Below, piece after piece: positions 9,601 to 17,808 of a DNA stretch of 39,829 bases. Source of the stretch: Syntrophus gentianae (GTDB taxonomy: Bacteria > Desulfobacterota > Syntrophia > Syntrophales > Syntrophaceae); the NCBI RefSeq assembly GCF_900109885.1, contig NZ_FOBS01000023.1, positions 1 to 39,829 on the forward strand, given 5' to 3'. The notes beneath the pieces are model-generated. The model did not search any database. It was not told the DNA's origin and saw nothing but the letters and a program-made list of their open reading frames with translations. Position 1 is the first letter of the stretch; the number at the start of each line of letters is the position of its first letter. Position numbers and translations under genes: made by a program.

Positions 9601-11063
9601 TTGACAAAAACCTGCTCTGCGTTGGAGATGGCGTCGAAACTCCCCCAACGGGTCAGGAAGCCGTCGTTGTAAGCCCGGGTCGGATCCGATTCCTTGCCCC
9701 CCTGGAAGGCCCCGCCGATCCGGACCAGACCACCCTGAGTCCCTCCCGAGGCATCCACCGTCGCTGAAAAGAGGCGTACGGAGTATCCAGAAAGATCAAT
9801 CCGTCCTCCCTGGCCGGTCGTGCCTGAGGCCAGATAGGATCCGGAGCTCAGGAGACCACCCTGGGCTTCCAGCCGGATCGAACCGCCGTCTGTTTTTCCG
9901 GAAACATCTGTAACACTCGTGGAAGTCTCAAGTGTCTGACCGGTGCTGAAATAGCTGACCTGCCCACCTGTCCCCTTCAACCCTCTGGCCTGGACCTTAT
10001 CCGCCAGGGACAGTATGCCGGAGGAGCTCACCGATATGTTTCCCCCCTGAGTTCGACCGTCGGCGGATATCGTCCCTCCGAGGGACACAAGGCCGCCGTC
10101 GATCCGGATTGTCCCGCCCTGAGTCCCGGAGGCGTCCACGAGGCCCGTGGTCGTCACTCCGTCGCCGGAGAGAACGATCTCACCGTTTCGCTCCTCGATG
10201 GACCGGGCTTCAATAACACCGGTATTGTTCACCACACTCCGGACGACATCGGAGGCCCCTTTGGCGGTCAGAAGCACCGAATTCCCGGACAGGGTTCCCG
10301 AATTGCTGATCCCGGCGGAAGACGCCGTTCCCGAATCCACCACGAAGCCTACCAGATCATTCCCGGTAAAATTCAGGGTCACCTGGCCCCCCGAAGCCAG
10401 GGCAACCGTCCCCCGGGAAGCCTCGATCGTTCCCTCATTGGTGATGGAAGGCGATAGCAGGGCGACGTAGCCCCCCTGGATTTTTCCCGAATTGAGAATG
10501 CTGCCCACGGAAGCATCGCCGCGAAAGTTGTAATCCCCTGTTAAAAAGTCTTGATCGGAGAGGCCAAGGGTCGAAGCGAGAAAGCCCCCTACATTGATTC
10601 TGGCGTTTGGCCCTACGAGAAGGCCGTTGGGATTGATTACCCATACCTGGCCGTTGGCGGAAAGGGAACCATAGAGTTTGGAAGGATCGGAGCCTGTCAC
10701 CCGGTTCAGAGAAATGGCGGAAGAAGAAGGCTGGCTATAGCGCACCGATTCCCCAGCCGTAATACTGTAGTCCTGCCAGTTAATGATTGATTTTTTTGTG
10801 CTTTGGGTAATGTTCAGAGTTGTGGCATTGGGCCGGCTGAAGGTGGAATTGCCTGCCTTCAGCTGTTCCCCTTTGGGGAGGGCATAAGCGGAACCCGTCA
10901 ACAGAGCCGTGGCCAGGGTCAGCGTACCCAGGGCCAGGGCTCCTTTTTTCCCCGTCTCCCGAATCGCATCCCGCAACTGTTCTGAAGTGTCCAGTGCCAC
11001 AGTCCGGTTTTTCTGAATTCTCCCCTTCCGCTGTCGCTGTAACGTCTGTCTTTCATGCTTCAT
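6663..11063 (-). CDS. TpsA exoprotein B (filamentous-haemagglutinin family)
   Basis: Complete at 1466 aa. Residues 1-40 are a long basic/amphipathic n-region, then a hydrophobic core (GALALGTLTLATALLTG) and a signal-peptidase site after SAYA at about 61. The TPS domain (about 62-320) has SIINWQ, a VWVINPNGLLVGPNARINVG block and LASTLGLSD. Gly-rich beta-helix-like sequence follows, with GGTVVIWSNAETTMLG and ELLLDPKNILIGD typical of the family. Residues about 565-1010 are six FG-GAP-like repeats. The C-terminus holds units of NLYTT-ASGxLxVxATGxIxDSGKIAVTGT type and ends LLNGKVIYP, as in paralogue C. GGAGG is 6 nt before the ATG. It is directly upstream of the TpsB gene (117 nt). Adhesion or biofilm function is an inference; no toxin domain is visible. 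Confidence 0.95.
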   Translation of the reverse strand: MKHERQTLQRQRKGRIQKNRTVALDTSEQLRDAIRETGKKGALALGTLTLATALLTGSAYALPKGEQLKAGNSTFSRPNATTLNITQSTKKSIINWQDYSITAGESVRYSQPSSSAISLNRVTGSDPSKLYGSLSANGQVWVINPNGLLVGPNARINVGGFLASTLGLSDQDFLTGDYNFRGDASVGSILNSGKIQGGYVALLSPSITNEGTIEASRGTVALASGGQVTLNFTGNDLVGFVVDSGTASSAGISNSGTLSGNSVLLTAKGASDVVRSVVNNTGVIEARSIEERNGEIVLSGDGVTTTGLVDASGTQGGTIRIDGGLVSLGGTISADGRTQGGNISVSSSGILSLADKVQARGLKGTGGQVSYFSTGQTLETSTSVTDVSGKTDGGSIRLEAQGGLLSSGSYLASGTTGQGGRIDLSGYSVRLFSATVDASGGTQGGLVRIGGAFQGGKESDPTRAYNDGFLTRWGSFDAISNAEQVFVNDTTSIDVSADKSGSAGGTVVIWSNAETTMLGSVSAGGQVAGGYVEVSSAELLLQADILKIDTGRGGELLLDPKNILIGDSHEISGWSLEGILGNGYDPVEGSLFKLDAEDSFGAGVSLNDEGNRLAVGALGDDGSGNIAPDCTGAVYLFSFSDTNFSGGSLQGIIGKGYSGGKNVNVANLEKYDHFGIDVSLNAAGNRLAVGADYDNGYGNSAMDSGAVYLFSFSDTNFSGGSLQGIIGKGYSGSKNVNVANLEEDDWFGHSISLNAAGDRLAVGTLFDDGYGNSSEDRGAVYLFSFSDTNFSGGSLQGIIGKGYAGSKNVNVANLESEDNFGASVSLNGTGNRLAVGARDDDGYGNSSEDSGAVYLFNFTDTNFSGGSLQGIIGKGYSGGKNVNVANLESEDNFGTSVSMNASGNRLAVGAYSDDGYDNSVDWSGAVYLFNFSDTNFSGGGLQGIIGKGYSGGKNVNVGNLDRYDHFGVSVSLNGTGDRLVVGAYADDGYGNIPEDFGAVYLFSWTAAGAPMKNYSYSDSSSKSVTLLNTDITTWLSGGSNLTLKANNDITLNAPIAVNNASGNGGALTLSAGRSLILNGNIKTDNGNLTLVANDTLANGVVNAYRDAGAAVISQASGTSINAGTGTVNITLRNGSGKTYTESGDITLSGISAMTLNVTNAGLTAGSDILQNGGSIKVAGTTKLAAGTNNVTLNRSTNNFSTVASKGKNITLVDANGLNLYTTTASGNLKVIATGNISDSGKIAVTGTATLNSGSYDIALNTSTNNFSTVAGMGRNVTLVDANALNLYTTKASGKLNVKATGSITDSGKIAVTGTTTLNAGTSDIVLNTSTNDFSKIAVTAGRNFTLVDANALSLGASTLSGTVGITSHGTLTLLGNLNAGANKVKLNAGTGAIDGAYTVTAGDVTLSGATIGTAAHPTINASGLLTLTATSAVNGISANFLGPTDLDVVVNSVPGKVLLNGKVIYP
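8040..9370 (-). repeat. Six FG-GAP-like repeats in TpsA B
   Basis: The unit of about 217 bp (72 aa) carries FGxSVSLN, GNRLAVGA, a DDGYGNS-type acidic loop, GAVYLF and DTNFSGGSLQGIIGKGY. The GNRLAVGA segment lies near 8128, 8345, 8562, 8780, 9000 and 9225. The linkers are nearly identical at DNA level, while the acidic loops and the residues around FG vary between units. Confidence 0.85.
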
Positions 11064-11127
11064 TCCGGTCCTCCAGAAGAATAGGGTGGTATAAGTGATT
11101 CAGTGGAATATCATTAAAAGCCATCAT

Positions 11128-11156
11128 ATTATAAAACTATAGCAGGTGCGAGCTAA
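11128..11156 (-). promoter_or_regulatory. Candidate promoter before TpsA B
   Basis: The minus strand carries a perfect TATAAT (11128-11133) with a poor -35 (TTAGCT, 11151-11156) at 17 nt, about 65 nt before the B start codon, in a 186-nt gap after C. The weak -35 makes this tentative. Confidence 0.35.
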
Positions 11157-11249
11157 GGAAAATGCCCTCAGAGTGGCAGGCCGCTTATTCCCGGAAAGAA
11201 ATCCCGGTCATAAACGACTTGTTCCTTTAAACTTTTTCTGTCGGAAGCC

Positions 11250-14200
11250 TTACGGATAGATGACCTTTCCATTCAGCAGGACTTTACCGGGTGCGCTGTT
11301 CACCACCACATCCAAGTCCGTTGGTCCCAGGAGATTCGCAGAAATGCCATTCACTGTGGAGGTTGCCGTCAGTGTCAACAGTCCGCTTGCGTTAATGGTG
11401 GGGTGGGCTACCGTACCGATTGTGGCACCGCTGAGGGTCACATCTCCGGCGGTCACCGTATAAGCACCGTCGATTGCTCCCGTCCCTGCGTTAAGTTTAA
11501 CCTTGTTGGCTCCAGCATTCAGATCACCCAGCAGGGTCAGTGTTCCATGGGAGGAAATACCTACTGTCCCGGACAGAGTAGAGACGCCGAGTTTCAGGGC
11601 ATTGGCATCTACCAGGGTAAAATTCCGACCGGCAGTCACGGCAATCTTTGAAAAATCATTCGTTGACGTATTCAACACGATATCGCTTGTTCCTGCATTC
11701 AAGGTCGTTGTCCCAGTGACTGCAATCTTTCCACTATCTGTGATGTTTCCGGTGGCTTTTACATTCAGTTTTCCGCTTGCTTTTGTCGTATAGAGATTCA
11801 GCGCATTGGCGTCCACCAGCGTGACGTTCCTGCCCATACCGGCTACTGTCGAGAAGTTGTTCGTTGATGTATTCAGTGCGATGTCATAAGCACCGGAATT
11901 CAGAGTCGCTGTCCCGGTTACTGCAATCTTCCCACTATCGGAAATGTTGCCTGTGGCTATTACCTTCAGATTCCCACTTGCCGTTGTCGTATAGAGATTC
12001 AGTCCATTGGCGTCCACCAGCGTGACGTTCCTGCCCATACCGGCTACTGTCGAGAAGTTGTTCGTTGATGTATTCAGTGCGATGTCATAAGCACCGGAAT
12101 TCAGAGTCGCTGTCCCGGTTACTGCAATCTTCCCACTATCGGAAATGTTGCCTGTGGCTATTACCTTCAGATTCCCACTTGCCGTTGTCGTATAGAGATT
12201 CAGTCCATTGGCGTCCACCAGCGTTATGTTCTTGCCCTTACCGGCTACGGTCGAGAAGTTGTTCGTCGATCTGTTCAGGGCGATATTGTTTGTGCCGGCG
12301 GCAAGTTTCGTTGTTCCTGTAACTTTAATTGAACCGCCATTTTGTAAAATGTCACTGCCCGCCGTCAGCCCCGCATTGGTTACATTGAGGGTCGCTGCAG
12401 TAATCCCGCTCAGGGTAATATCCCCACTTGTCGTGTAGGTCTTGCCGTTGCCGTCCCGCAGGGTGATGGTCACCGCTCCCGCCCCGGCATTGATGGAAGT
12501 CCCGGAGGCTTGCGAAATCACCGCCGTTCCCGCATCTCGGTAGGCATTCACCACACCGTTGGCCAGGGTATCGTTTGCCGTGAGGATCAGATTTCCGTTG
12601 TCCGTCGTGATGTTCCCGTTGAGGATAAGACTTCGGCCCGCCGCCAAAGTCAGGGCACCCCCGTTACCGGTGGCGTTGTTCACCGTGATGGGGGCGTTCA
12701 GGGTAATGTCATTGTTCGCCTGTAAGGTCATGTTACTCCCTCCATTCAGCCAGGTGGCGATGTCGCTGTTCAGCAGGGTCACCTTCTGGTTGCTGGAGTC
12801 GCTGTAAGCGTAATTTTTTACCGGAGCTTTCGACGATGTCCAGGAAAAGAGATAGGCCGCCCCGGCATAATCAGCACTGTGGTCGGAACCTTCATCGCAA
12901 GGAGCTCCCACAATCAGGCGGTCGCCTGCGCCATTCAACGATACCGAATGGCCAAACTGGTCGGCATATAGATGAGCGACATCCACGTTCTTCCCGCCCG
13001 TGTAGCCCTTACCAATGATCCCCTGAAGGCTGCCCCCGTTGAAATTTGTATCTGTGAAACTAAAGAGGTACACCGCCCCGGTGCCATAATATGAGCTGTT
13101 GCCGTAACCTTTGTCATATTCAGCACCCACGGCCAGACGATCGCCTGCGCCATTCAGGGAAACGGAAGCGCCAAAGTAGTCGGAATGCTCCAAATTCGCG
13201 ACAGTCATGTTTTTTCCGCCCGTATAGTCCTTGCCGATAATTCCCTGAAGGCTGCCCCCGTTGAAATTTGTATCCGTGAAACTAAAGAGGTACACCGCCC
13301 CGGTGCCCAAATTTGAGCTGTTGCCGTAACCTTCGTCGTATTGAGCACCCACAGCCAGACGGTTGCCCGCATCATTCAACGACACCGATCTGCCAAACGT
13401 GTCGTCACCTTCCAAATTCGCGACAGTCATGTTTTTTCCGCCCGTATATCCCTTGCCAAGAATCCCTTTAAGACTCCCGCCGGTAAAGTTCGTATCGCTG
13501 AAGCTGAACAGATAAACCGCCCCGCTGCCCGATACGCTGTTGCCATAACCATCATCGCCATAAGCCCCCACGGCTAGACGATTGCCCGCCCCATTCAAGG
13601 AAACGGACTCGCCAAAGTAGTCGGAATCCTCCAGATTGGTGACATTCACGTTCTTCCCACCCGTATAATTCTTGCCAAGAATCCCCTGAAGACTCCCGCT
13701 GGTAAAGTTCGTATCGCTGAAGCTGAACAGATAAACCGCCCCGGTCTCGTATGTGCTGTTGCTGTAACCGTTATCTCTCTGCACCCCCACGGCCAGACGG
13801 TTGCCCGCCCCATTCAAGGAAACGGACTCGCCAAAGTAGTCTTTCCAATCCAAGTTCGTGACATTCACGTTTTTTCCGCCCGCATAACCCTTGCCGATGA
13901 TTCCCTGGAGGGTGCCACCGTTGAAATTCGTGTCGGTGAAACTGAACAGGTAGACAGCCCCACCCCATAAATTGAAAACGTCGCCGCCACTGTCTTCCTT
14001 CGCCCCCACAGCCAGGCGGTTGCCCACGCCATTCAGGGAAACGGACTCGCCAAATTGGTCCATACTCTCCAAATTTACAACATTCACGTTCTTTCCGAAT
14101 ATATAGCCCTTGCCCAATATTCCCTGATAGGACCAGTTGCCTATGTCATCGTTGTCCCCTATGACGATGTTCTTCGGGTCGAGAAGAAGTTCCCCGCCCT

Positions 14201-15854
14201 TACCCGTATCGATCTTCAAGATGTCCGCCTGGCGGAGTTGGTCCGCCGAGGAAACCTCTACATAGCCTCCGGAGGTCTGGCCCGAAGCAGCCACTCGGCC
14301 CAGCATCGTTGTCTCCGCATTCGACCAGATCACCACCGTGCCTCCAGAGCTTTTTGGGGCATCTGCCGAAAGATCGATTGCGGTGGTGTCATTGACAAAG
14401 ACCTTCTCTGCGTTGGATATTTCGTTGAGGGTTCCCCAGCGGGTCAGGAATCCGTCGTTGTATGTCTTTGATGGATCTGGGTCCTTGCCCCCCTGGAAGG
14501 CCCCACCGATCCGCACCAAACCGCCCTGAGTCCACCCGGAGGCATCCATAGTTGTCGAAATGAGGCGCACGGAGTAGCCCGACAGATCAATCCGGCCTCC
14601 TAACCCTGTGCCGCCGGAAGCCAGATAGGTCCCGGAACTCAGGAGTCCACCCTGGGCTTCCAGTTGGATCGAACCGCCATCCTTCTTTCCGGAAACATCC
14701 GTGACACTCGTCGAGGTTTCAAGGGTCTGACCAGCGCTGAAGTACGTCACCTGCCCACCTGTTCCCTTCAAGCCCCGGGCCTGTACCCTATCCGCTAGTG
14801 ACAATATACCAGAGGAGTTCACCAAAATACTCCCCCCCTGGGTTCGGCCGTCGGCGGTTATCGTTCCCCCCAGAGCCACGAATTCGCCGTCGATTTGGAT
14901 CGTTCCGCCTTGTTTACCCGATGCATCCACAAGGCCCGTGGACATCACCCCGTCGCCGGAAAGCACGATCTCACCGTTTCGTTCTTCAATGGCCCGCGCT
15001 TCAATCACTCCCGTATTGTTCACCACATTCCGGACGACGTCGGAGGCCCCTTTGGCCGTAAGAACCACCGAATTCCCCGACAGGATCCCCGTATTGCTGA
15101 TCCCTGAAGAGGACGTTGTCCCCAAGTCCACCACGAAACCGACCAAGTCGTTTCCCGCAAAATTCAGCGTCACCTGGTCCCCCGAAGCCAGGGCAACCGT
15201 ACCCCGGGAAGCCTGGATCGTTCCCTCATTGGTGATGGAAGGCGATACCAGGGCAACAAAACCTCCTTGGATTTCTCCCGAATTGAGGATGCTGCCCACG
15301 GAAGCATCGCCGCGGAAGCAGTAATTCCCTGTTAAAAAGTCTTGATCGGAGAGGCCAAGGGTGGAAGCGAGAAAGCCCCCTACATTGATCCTGGCGTTGG
15401 GACCCACGAGGAGACCGTTGGGATTGATAACCCAGACCTGGCCGTTGGCAGAGAGAGATCCGTAGAGAGCCGATGGATCGGAACCGGTCACTCGGTTCAG
15501 AGAGATGGCAGAAGAAGAGGGCTGAATATACTTCACCGATTCCCCGGCAGCGATGCTGTATCCCTGCCAGTTGATGATCGACTTCTTTGTGGATTGGGTA
15601 ATGTGCAGGGTGGCTGCATTGGGGCGGGAGAAGGTGGAACTTCCGGCTTTCACCTGTTCCCCTTTGGGCAGGGCGTAAGCGGAACCTGTCAGCAGCACAG
15701 TGGCTAGTGTCGCCGCCCCCAGGGCCAAGGCGCCTTTTTTCCCCGTCTGCCGAATCGCATCCTGATACTGTTGCGAGACATCCAGCGCCACCGTCCGGCT
15801 GCGACGAATTCTCTCCTTCCTCTGTAATTCCAAATTCCGCTCTGCTTGCTTCAT
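11250..15854 (-). CDS. TpsA exoprotein C (filamentous-haemagglutinin family)
   Basis: 1534 aa from the ATG at 15854, which has AGGAG 6 nt upstream and aligns with the starts of the other two paralogues. The open frame continues upstream to 15974, but that extension has no counterpart in A or B. The layout matches B: a basic n-region of about 40 residues, hydrophobic core, SAYA cleavage site, TPS domain with INWQ and NPNG motifs, beta-helix-like middle, six FG-GAP-like repeats (about residues 558-1005) and a C-terminal array ending LLNGKVIYP. It is 68 residues longer than B, nearly all explained by an exact 67-residue duplication in the C-terminal array. First TpsA gene of the locus, 168 nt after the amidohydrolase gene on the same strand; it may be read from that operon or from its own promoter. 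Confidence 0.93.
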   Translation of the reverse strand: MKQAERNLELQRKERIRRSRTVALDVSQQYQDAIRQTGKKGALALGAATLATVLLTGSAYALPKGEQVKAGSSTFSRPNAATLHITQSTKKSIINWQGYSIAAGESVKYIQPSSSAISLNRVTGSDPSALYGSLSANGQVWVINPNGLLVGPNARINVGGFLASTLGLSDQDFLTGNYCFRGDASVGSILNSGEIQGGFVALVSPSITNEGTIQASRGTVALASGDQVTLNFAGNDLVGFVVDLGTTSSSGISNTGILSGNSVVLTAKGASDVVRNVVNNTGVIEARAIEERNGEIVLSGDGVMSTGLVDASGKQGGTIQIDGEFVALGGTITADGRTQGGSILVNSSGILSLADRVQARGLKGTGGQVTYFSAGQTLETSTSVTDVSGKKDGGSIQLEAQGGLLSSGTYLASGGTGLGGRIDLSGYSVRLISTTMDASGWTQGGLVRIGGAFQGGKDPDPSKTYNDGFLTRWGTLNEISNAEKVFVNDTTAIDLSADAPKSSGGTVVIWSNAETTMLGRVAASGQTSGGYVEVSSADQLRQADILKIDTGKGGELLLDPKNIVIGDNDDIGNWSYQGILGKGYIFGKNVNVVNLESMDQFGESVSLNGVGNRLAVGAKEDSGGDVFNLWGGAVYLFSFTDTNFNGGTLQGIIGKGYAGGKNVNVTNLDWKDYFGESVSLNGAGNRLAVGVQRDNGYSNSTYETGAVYLFSFSDTNFTSGSLQGILGKNYTGGKNVNVTNLEDSDYFGESVSLNGAGNRLAVGAYGDDGYGNSVSGSGAVYLFSFSDTNFTGGSLKGILGKGYTGGKNMTVANLEGDDTFGRSVSLNDAGNRLAVGAQYDEGYGNSSNLGTGAVYLFSFTDTNFNGGSLQGIIGKDYTGGKNMTVANLEHSDYFGASVSLNGAGDRLAVGAEYDKGYGNSSYYGTGAVYLFSFTDTNFNGGSLQGIIGKGYTGGKNVDVAHLYADQFGHSVSLNGAGDRLIVGAPCDEGSDHSADYAGAAYLFSWTSSKAPVKNYAYSDSSNQKVTLLNSDIATWLNGGSNMTLQANNDITLNAPITVNNATGNGGALTLAAGRSLILNGNITTDNGNLILTANDTLANGVVNAYRDAGTAVISQASGTSINAGAGAVTITLRDGNGKTYTTSGDITLSGITAATLNVTNAGLTAGSDILQNGGSIKVTGTTKLAAGTNNIALNRSTNNFSTVAGKGKNITLVDANGLNLYTTTASGNLKVIATGNISDSGKIAVTGTATLNSGAYDIALNTSTNNFSTVAGMGRNVTLVDANGLNLYTTTASGNLKVIATGNISDSGKIAVTGTATLNSGAYDIALNTSTNNFSTVAGMGRNVTLVDANALNLYTTKASGKLNVKATGNITDSGKIAVTGTTTLNAGTSDIVLNTSTNDFSKIAVTAGRNFTLVDANALKLGVSTLSGTVGISSHGTLTLLGDLNAGANKVKLNAGTGAIDGAYTVTAGDVTLSGATIGTVAHPTINASGLLTLTATSTVNGISANLLGPTDLDVVVNSAPGKVLLNGKVIYP
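11821..12222 (-). repeat. Exact 201-bp tandem duplication in TpsA C
   Basis: Positions 11821-12021 and 12022-12222 read as identical. Each copy encodes 67 residues of the NLYTTTASGNLKVIATG / KIAVTGTATLNSG unit. Paralogue B has only one copy of the equivalent segment (around 7240-7440). The period is a multiple of three, so the frame is kept. Confidence 0.9.
12840..14165 (-). repeat. Six FG-GAP-like repeats in TpsA C
   Basis: Six units of 210-220 bp with DxFGxSVSLNGAGNRLAVGA, an acidic DxGYGNS loop, GAVYLFSF and a TDTNFNGG-type linker. As in A and B, the array sits between the LLLDPKNIVIGD block and the C-terminal repeat region. Confidence 0.85.
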
Positions 15855-16022
15855 CCTTTTCTCCTGAATATCATGTTTATAAGGTCTAATAAGAACTGGG
15901 AGTTGCCAAAAAGCTGGACATTGTAAGGCATTTGCAGGCGAACGTAAAGGCCAAATTATTTCCATTTCATGCATTGTTGAATAAGAAAAATCGAGTTGGC
16001 CTAAGGGTTTTCTACCGTTATG

Positions 16023-16844
16023 TCAGCCTCTACCCAACACCCGCTCGGCATTTCCGTGGAGGATAGCCTCCTTGGTTTCGTTGGAATAAGGCAGGGCCAG
16101 CACCCGGTCCACGAGGCCTTTGACGTCATACATCCCCGGCCAGTCGCTTCCGAAGACGAACCGGTCGGAAAACTTTTCCAGATTCGGGAAAAGCCGGGGC
16201 AGGTGGCGGATGGCCATTCCCGCGATCCCGATGTGCACGTTGCGGTGCCTTGAAATCATCCAGGCGGCCCGGTCGTACCAGAAGGGCCGTCCCCCGTGTT
16301 CCATGAGAATCGTCAAGTCGGGAAATTCATCCGCCACATCATCCAGCAGCAGTGGATCGGCATATTTGATCCGCGTTCCGTTAAAAATCGACGAGCCCGT
16401 GTGAAACATGATGGGTAAGCCTTTGGACTGAACGTATTCGTAAAAAGGGAACAAGGATGGATCGTTGGGATAGAAAAACTGATAGGAGGGAAGAAGCTTG
16501 AAGCCTTTCATCCCCAGTTCCTCAACGGCACGGCGGGCCTGAACGTCAAAGGGAGTCCCGTCTTCAAGATTGAGGCCTCCGAAAGGAACCAATGCCTCCT
16601 GATCTTGACAAAACCGGGCGGTCTCTTCATTGGTTACGATGCCGGTGCATTTCGGTGCGTATTCGGCCAATACGACAGCGGATGATACCCCCTGCGAGGC
16701 AAGAAGGGCCACCAGTTCCTCGGGCGTCAGGCCATCGGCGAATCGGTCGAAGGTGTCGGGATTATTTTTCCGGAAATACTCCGCGACCCAGGGCTGCCAA
16801 ACCTCGACGGACGCGGCATGAAGATGGAAATCAATGACTTTCAT
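16023..16844 (-). CDS. Amidohydrolase-2 family metal-dependent hydrolase
   Basis: 273 aa, typical of the amidohydrolase-2 (PF04909, ACMSD-like) TIM-barrel group. The metal-site motifs are IDFHLHA at the N-terminus (HxH), HTGSS at about 147, EHGGRP at about 181 and FGSDWPG near 236 (metal-binding Asp). There is no signal peptide. The family includes decarboxylases and hydrolases of cyclic or aromatic carboxylates; the substrate cannot be read from the sequence. A strong AGGAGG precedes the ATG at 16844 by 8 nt. It starts 27 nt after the acyltransferase stop and is the last gene of the lipid-like operon, so it may act on a precursor of that pathway, but it could be an unrelated passenger. Confidence 0.88.
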   Translation of the reverse strand: MKVIDFHLHAASVEVWQPWVAEYFRKNNPDTFDRFADGLTPEELVALLASQGVSSAVVLAEYAPKCTGIVTNEETARFCQDQEALVPFGGLNLEDGTPFDVQARRAVEELGMKGFKLLPSYQFFYPNDPSLFPFYEYVQSKGLPIMFHTGSSIFNGTRIKYADPLLLDDVADEFPDLTILMEHGGRPFWYDRAAWMISRHRNVHIGIAGMAIRHLPRLFPNLEKFSDRFVFGSDWPGMYDVKGLVDRVLALPYSNETKEAILHGNAERVLGRG

Positions 16845-16871
16845 ATCTCGTTCCTCCTTTGGAGTGAATTT

Positions 16872-17699
16872 TTAAACTTCCCCGTTGACATTTTCCATGA
16901 GAGTCCGGACCTTTTCCATCAAGGCCGTCAGCGAGAAGGATGGATTCTCATAATCCGGCTCCAGCCGGCCGGCCTGTTTCACGAAGATGGTAAAGGATTC
17001 CGTCGTATTGAAAAGGAATCTGCCCGGCGGGAAAAGCCGGTGGGTATTCCGGATCGACAGGACACAAACCGGGGCCTGACAGATCCGGGCGATGCGGAAG
17101 GCCCCCTTGTTGAAGGGGCCGATCCGGCCGTCTCGGCTGCGCGTCCCTTCGGGAAAGACAAAGAGATTTCCCCCCGCGGCCAGATACTCCTTCATCCCCT
17201 GAACCTGTTGCGTCACTTGCGCGATGTTCGATTCTTCCGTCAGGGAAGGGAGGTACCCCGACTGCCGCAGCAGCCCGCCGAAGATGGGGATATGGAAAAT
17301 GTCGCTTTTCACGATGGTCTTCTGAGCGGGAAAGAGGGAAATCAGGAGGATCGGATCCAGATAGGACAGGTGATTGCAGAGGATGACGGAGGAGCGGATC
17401 GCCGAAACATCGGGAGAAATCTCAAAGCGGACGTGGGGAAGAATAAGACGGACCAGGCCGAAGAAACTCCGGTAAAAGAGCGAATTCAACCGCTGGAAAG
17501 CGGCCTCCCGATTCCGGGAAAAAATCAAGACGAACAGATAAAAGGGGGAAAAGAAAAGGAGAAACCCCGGGATGTAATAGATCCAGAGCAAGAGCGTCAC
17601 GAACAGATCCGCCAGAAATTTCCCAATTTTTTTCAACATTACCATCGGTTTCATACCTGCGGGGAGATGGACGCAGCTCTGAAAAATATCGGATTGCAT
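16872..17699 (-). CDS. PlsC-type 1-acyl-glycerol-3-phosphate acyltransferase-like protein
   Basis: 275 aa by the longest start. The acyltransferase signature NHLSYLD (HX4D, His110/Asp115) and the FPEGTRSRDG motif (about 182-191) are intact, as is the GGLLRQSGYLPS segment. One or two membrane helices (about 33-60) precede the catalytic domain, suggesting an inner-membrane protein with a cytoplasmic active site. PlsC-type enzymes move an acyl group from ACP or CoA to a lipid acceptor; here the likely donor is the ACP two genes upstream. The start is uncertain: ATG 17699 has no clear ribosome site, and MLKKIGKF (ATG 17639) is a possible shorter start. It follows the ketosynthase by 109 nt. Confidence 0.87.
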   Translation of the reverse strand: MQSDIFQSCVHLPAGMKPMVMLKKIGKFLADLFVTLLLWIYYIPGFLLFFSPFYLFVLIFSRNREAAFQRLNSLFYRSFFGLVRLILPHVRFEISPDVSAIRSSVILCNHLSYLDPILLISLFPAQKTIVKSDIFHIPIFGGLLRQSGYLPSLTEESNIAQVTQQVQGMKEYLAAGGNLFVFPEGTRSRDGRIGPFNKGAFRIARICQAPVCVLSIRNTHRLFPPGRFLFNTTESFTIFVKQAGRLEPDYENPSFSLTALMEKVRTLMENVNGEV

Positions 17700-17808
17700 G
17701 CGAAGGGATAAACTGGCGACAAGGAAAAGGCGGCAAAGTCGTAAATGTCACCCGTCGATGAGCCGACGGCAAGGGCAACGCGGTTTGCCGAAGGAAGGCA
17801 GACCGGCA

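Noticed and set aside
15855-15974. 40-codon N-terminal extension of TpsA C
   Set aside because: No counterpart in A or B; the ATG at 15854 has a good ribosome site and aligns with both paralogues.
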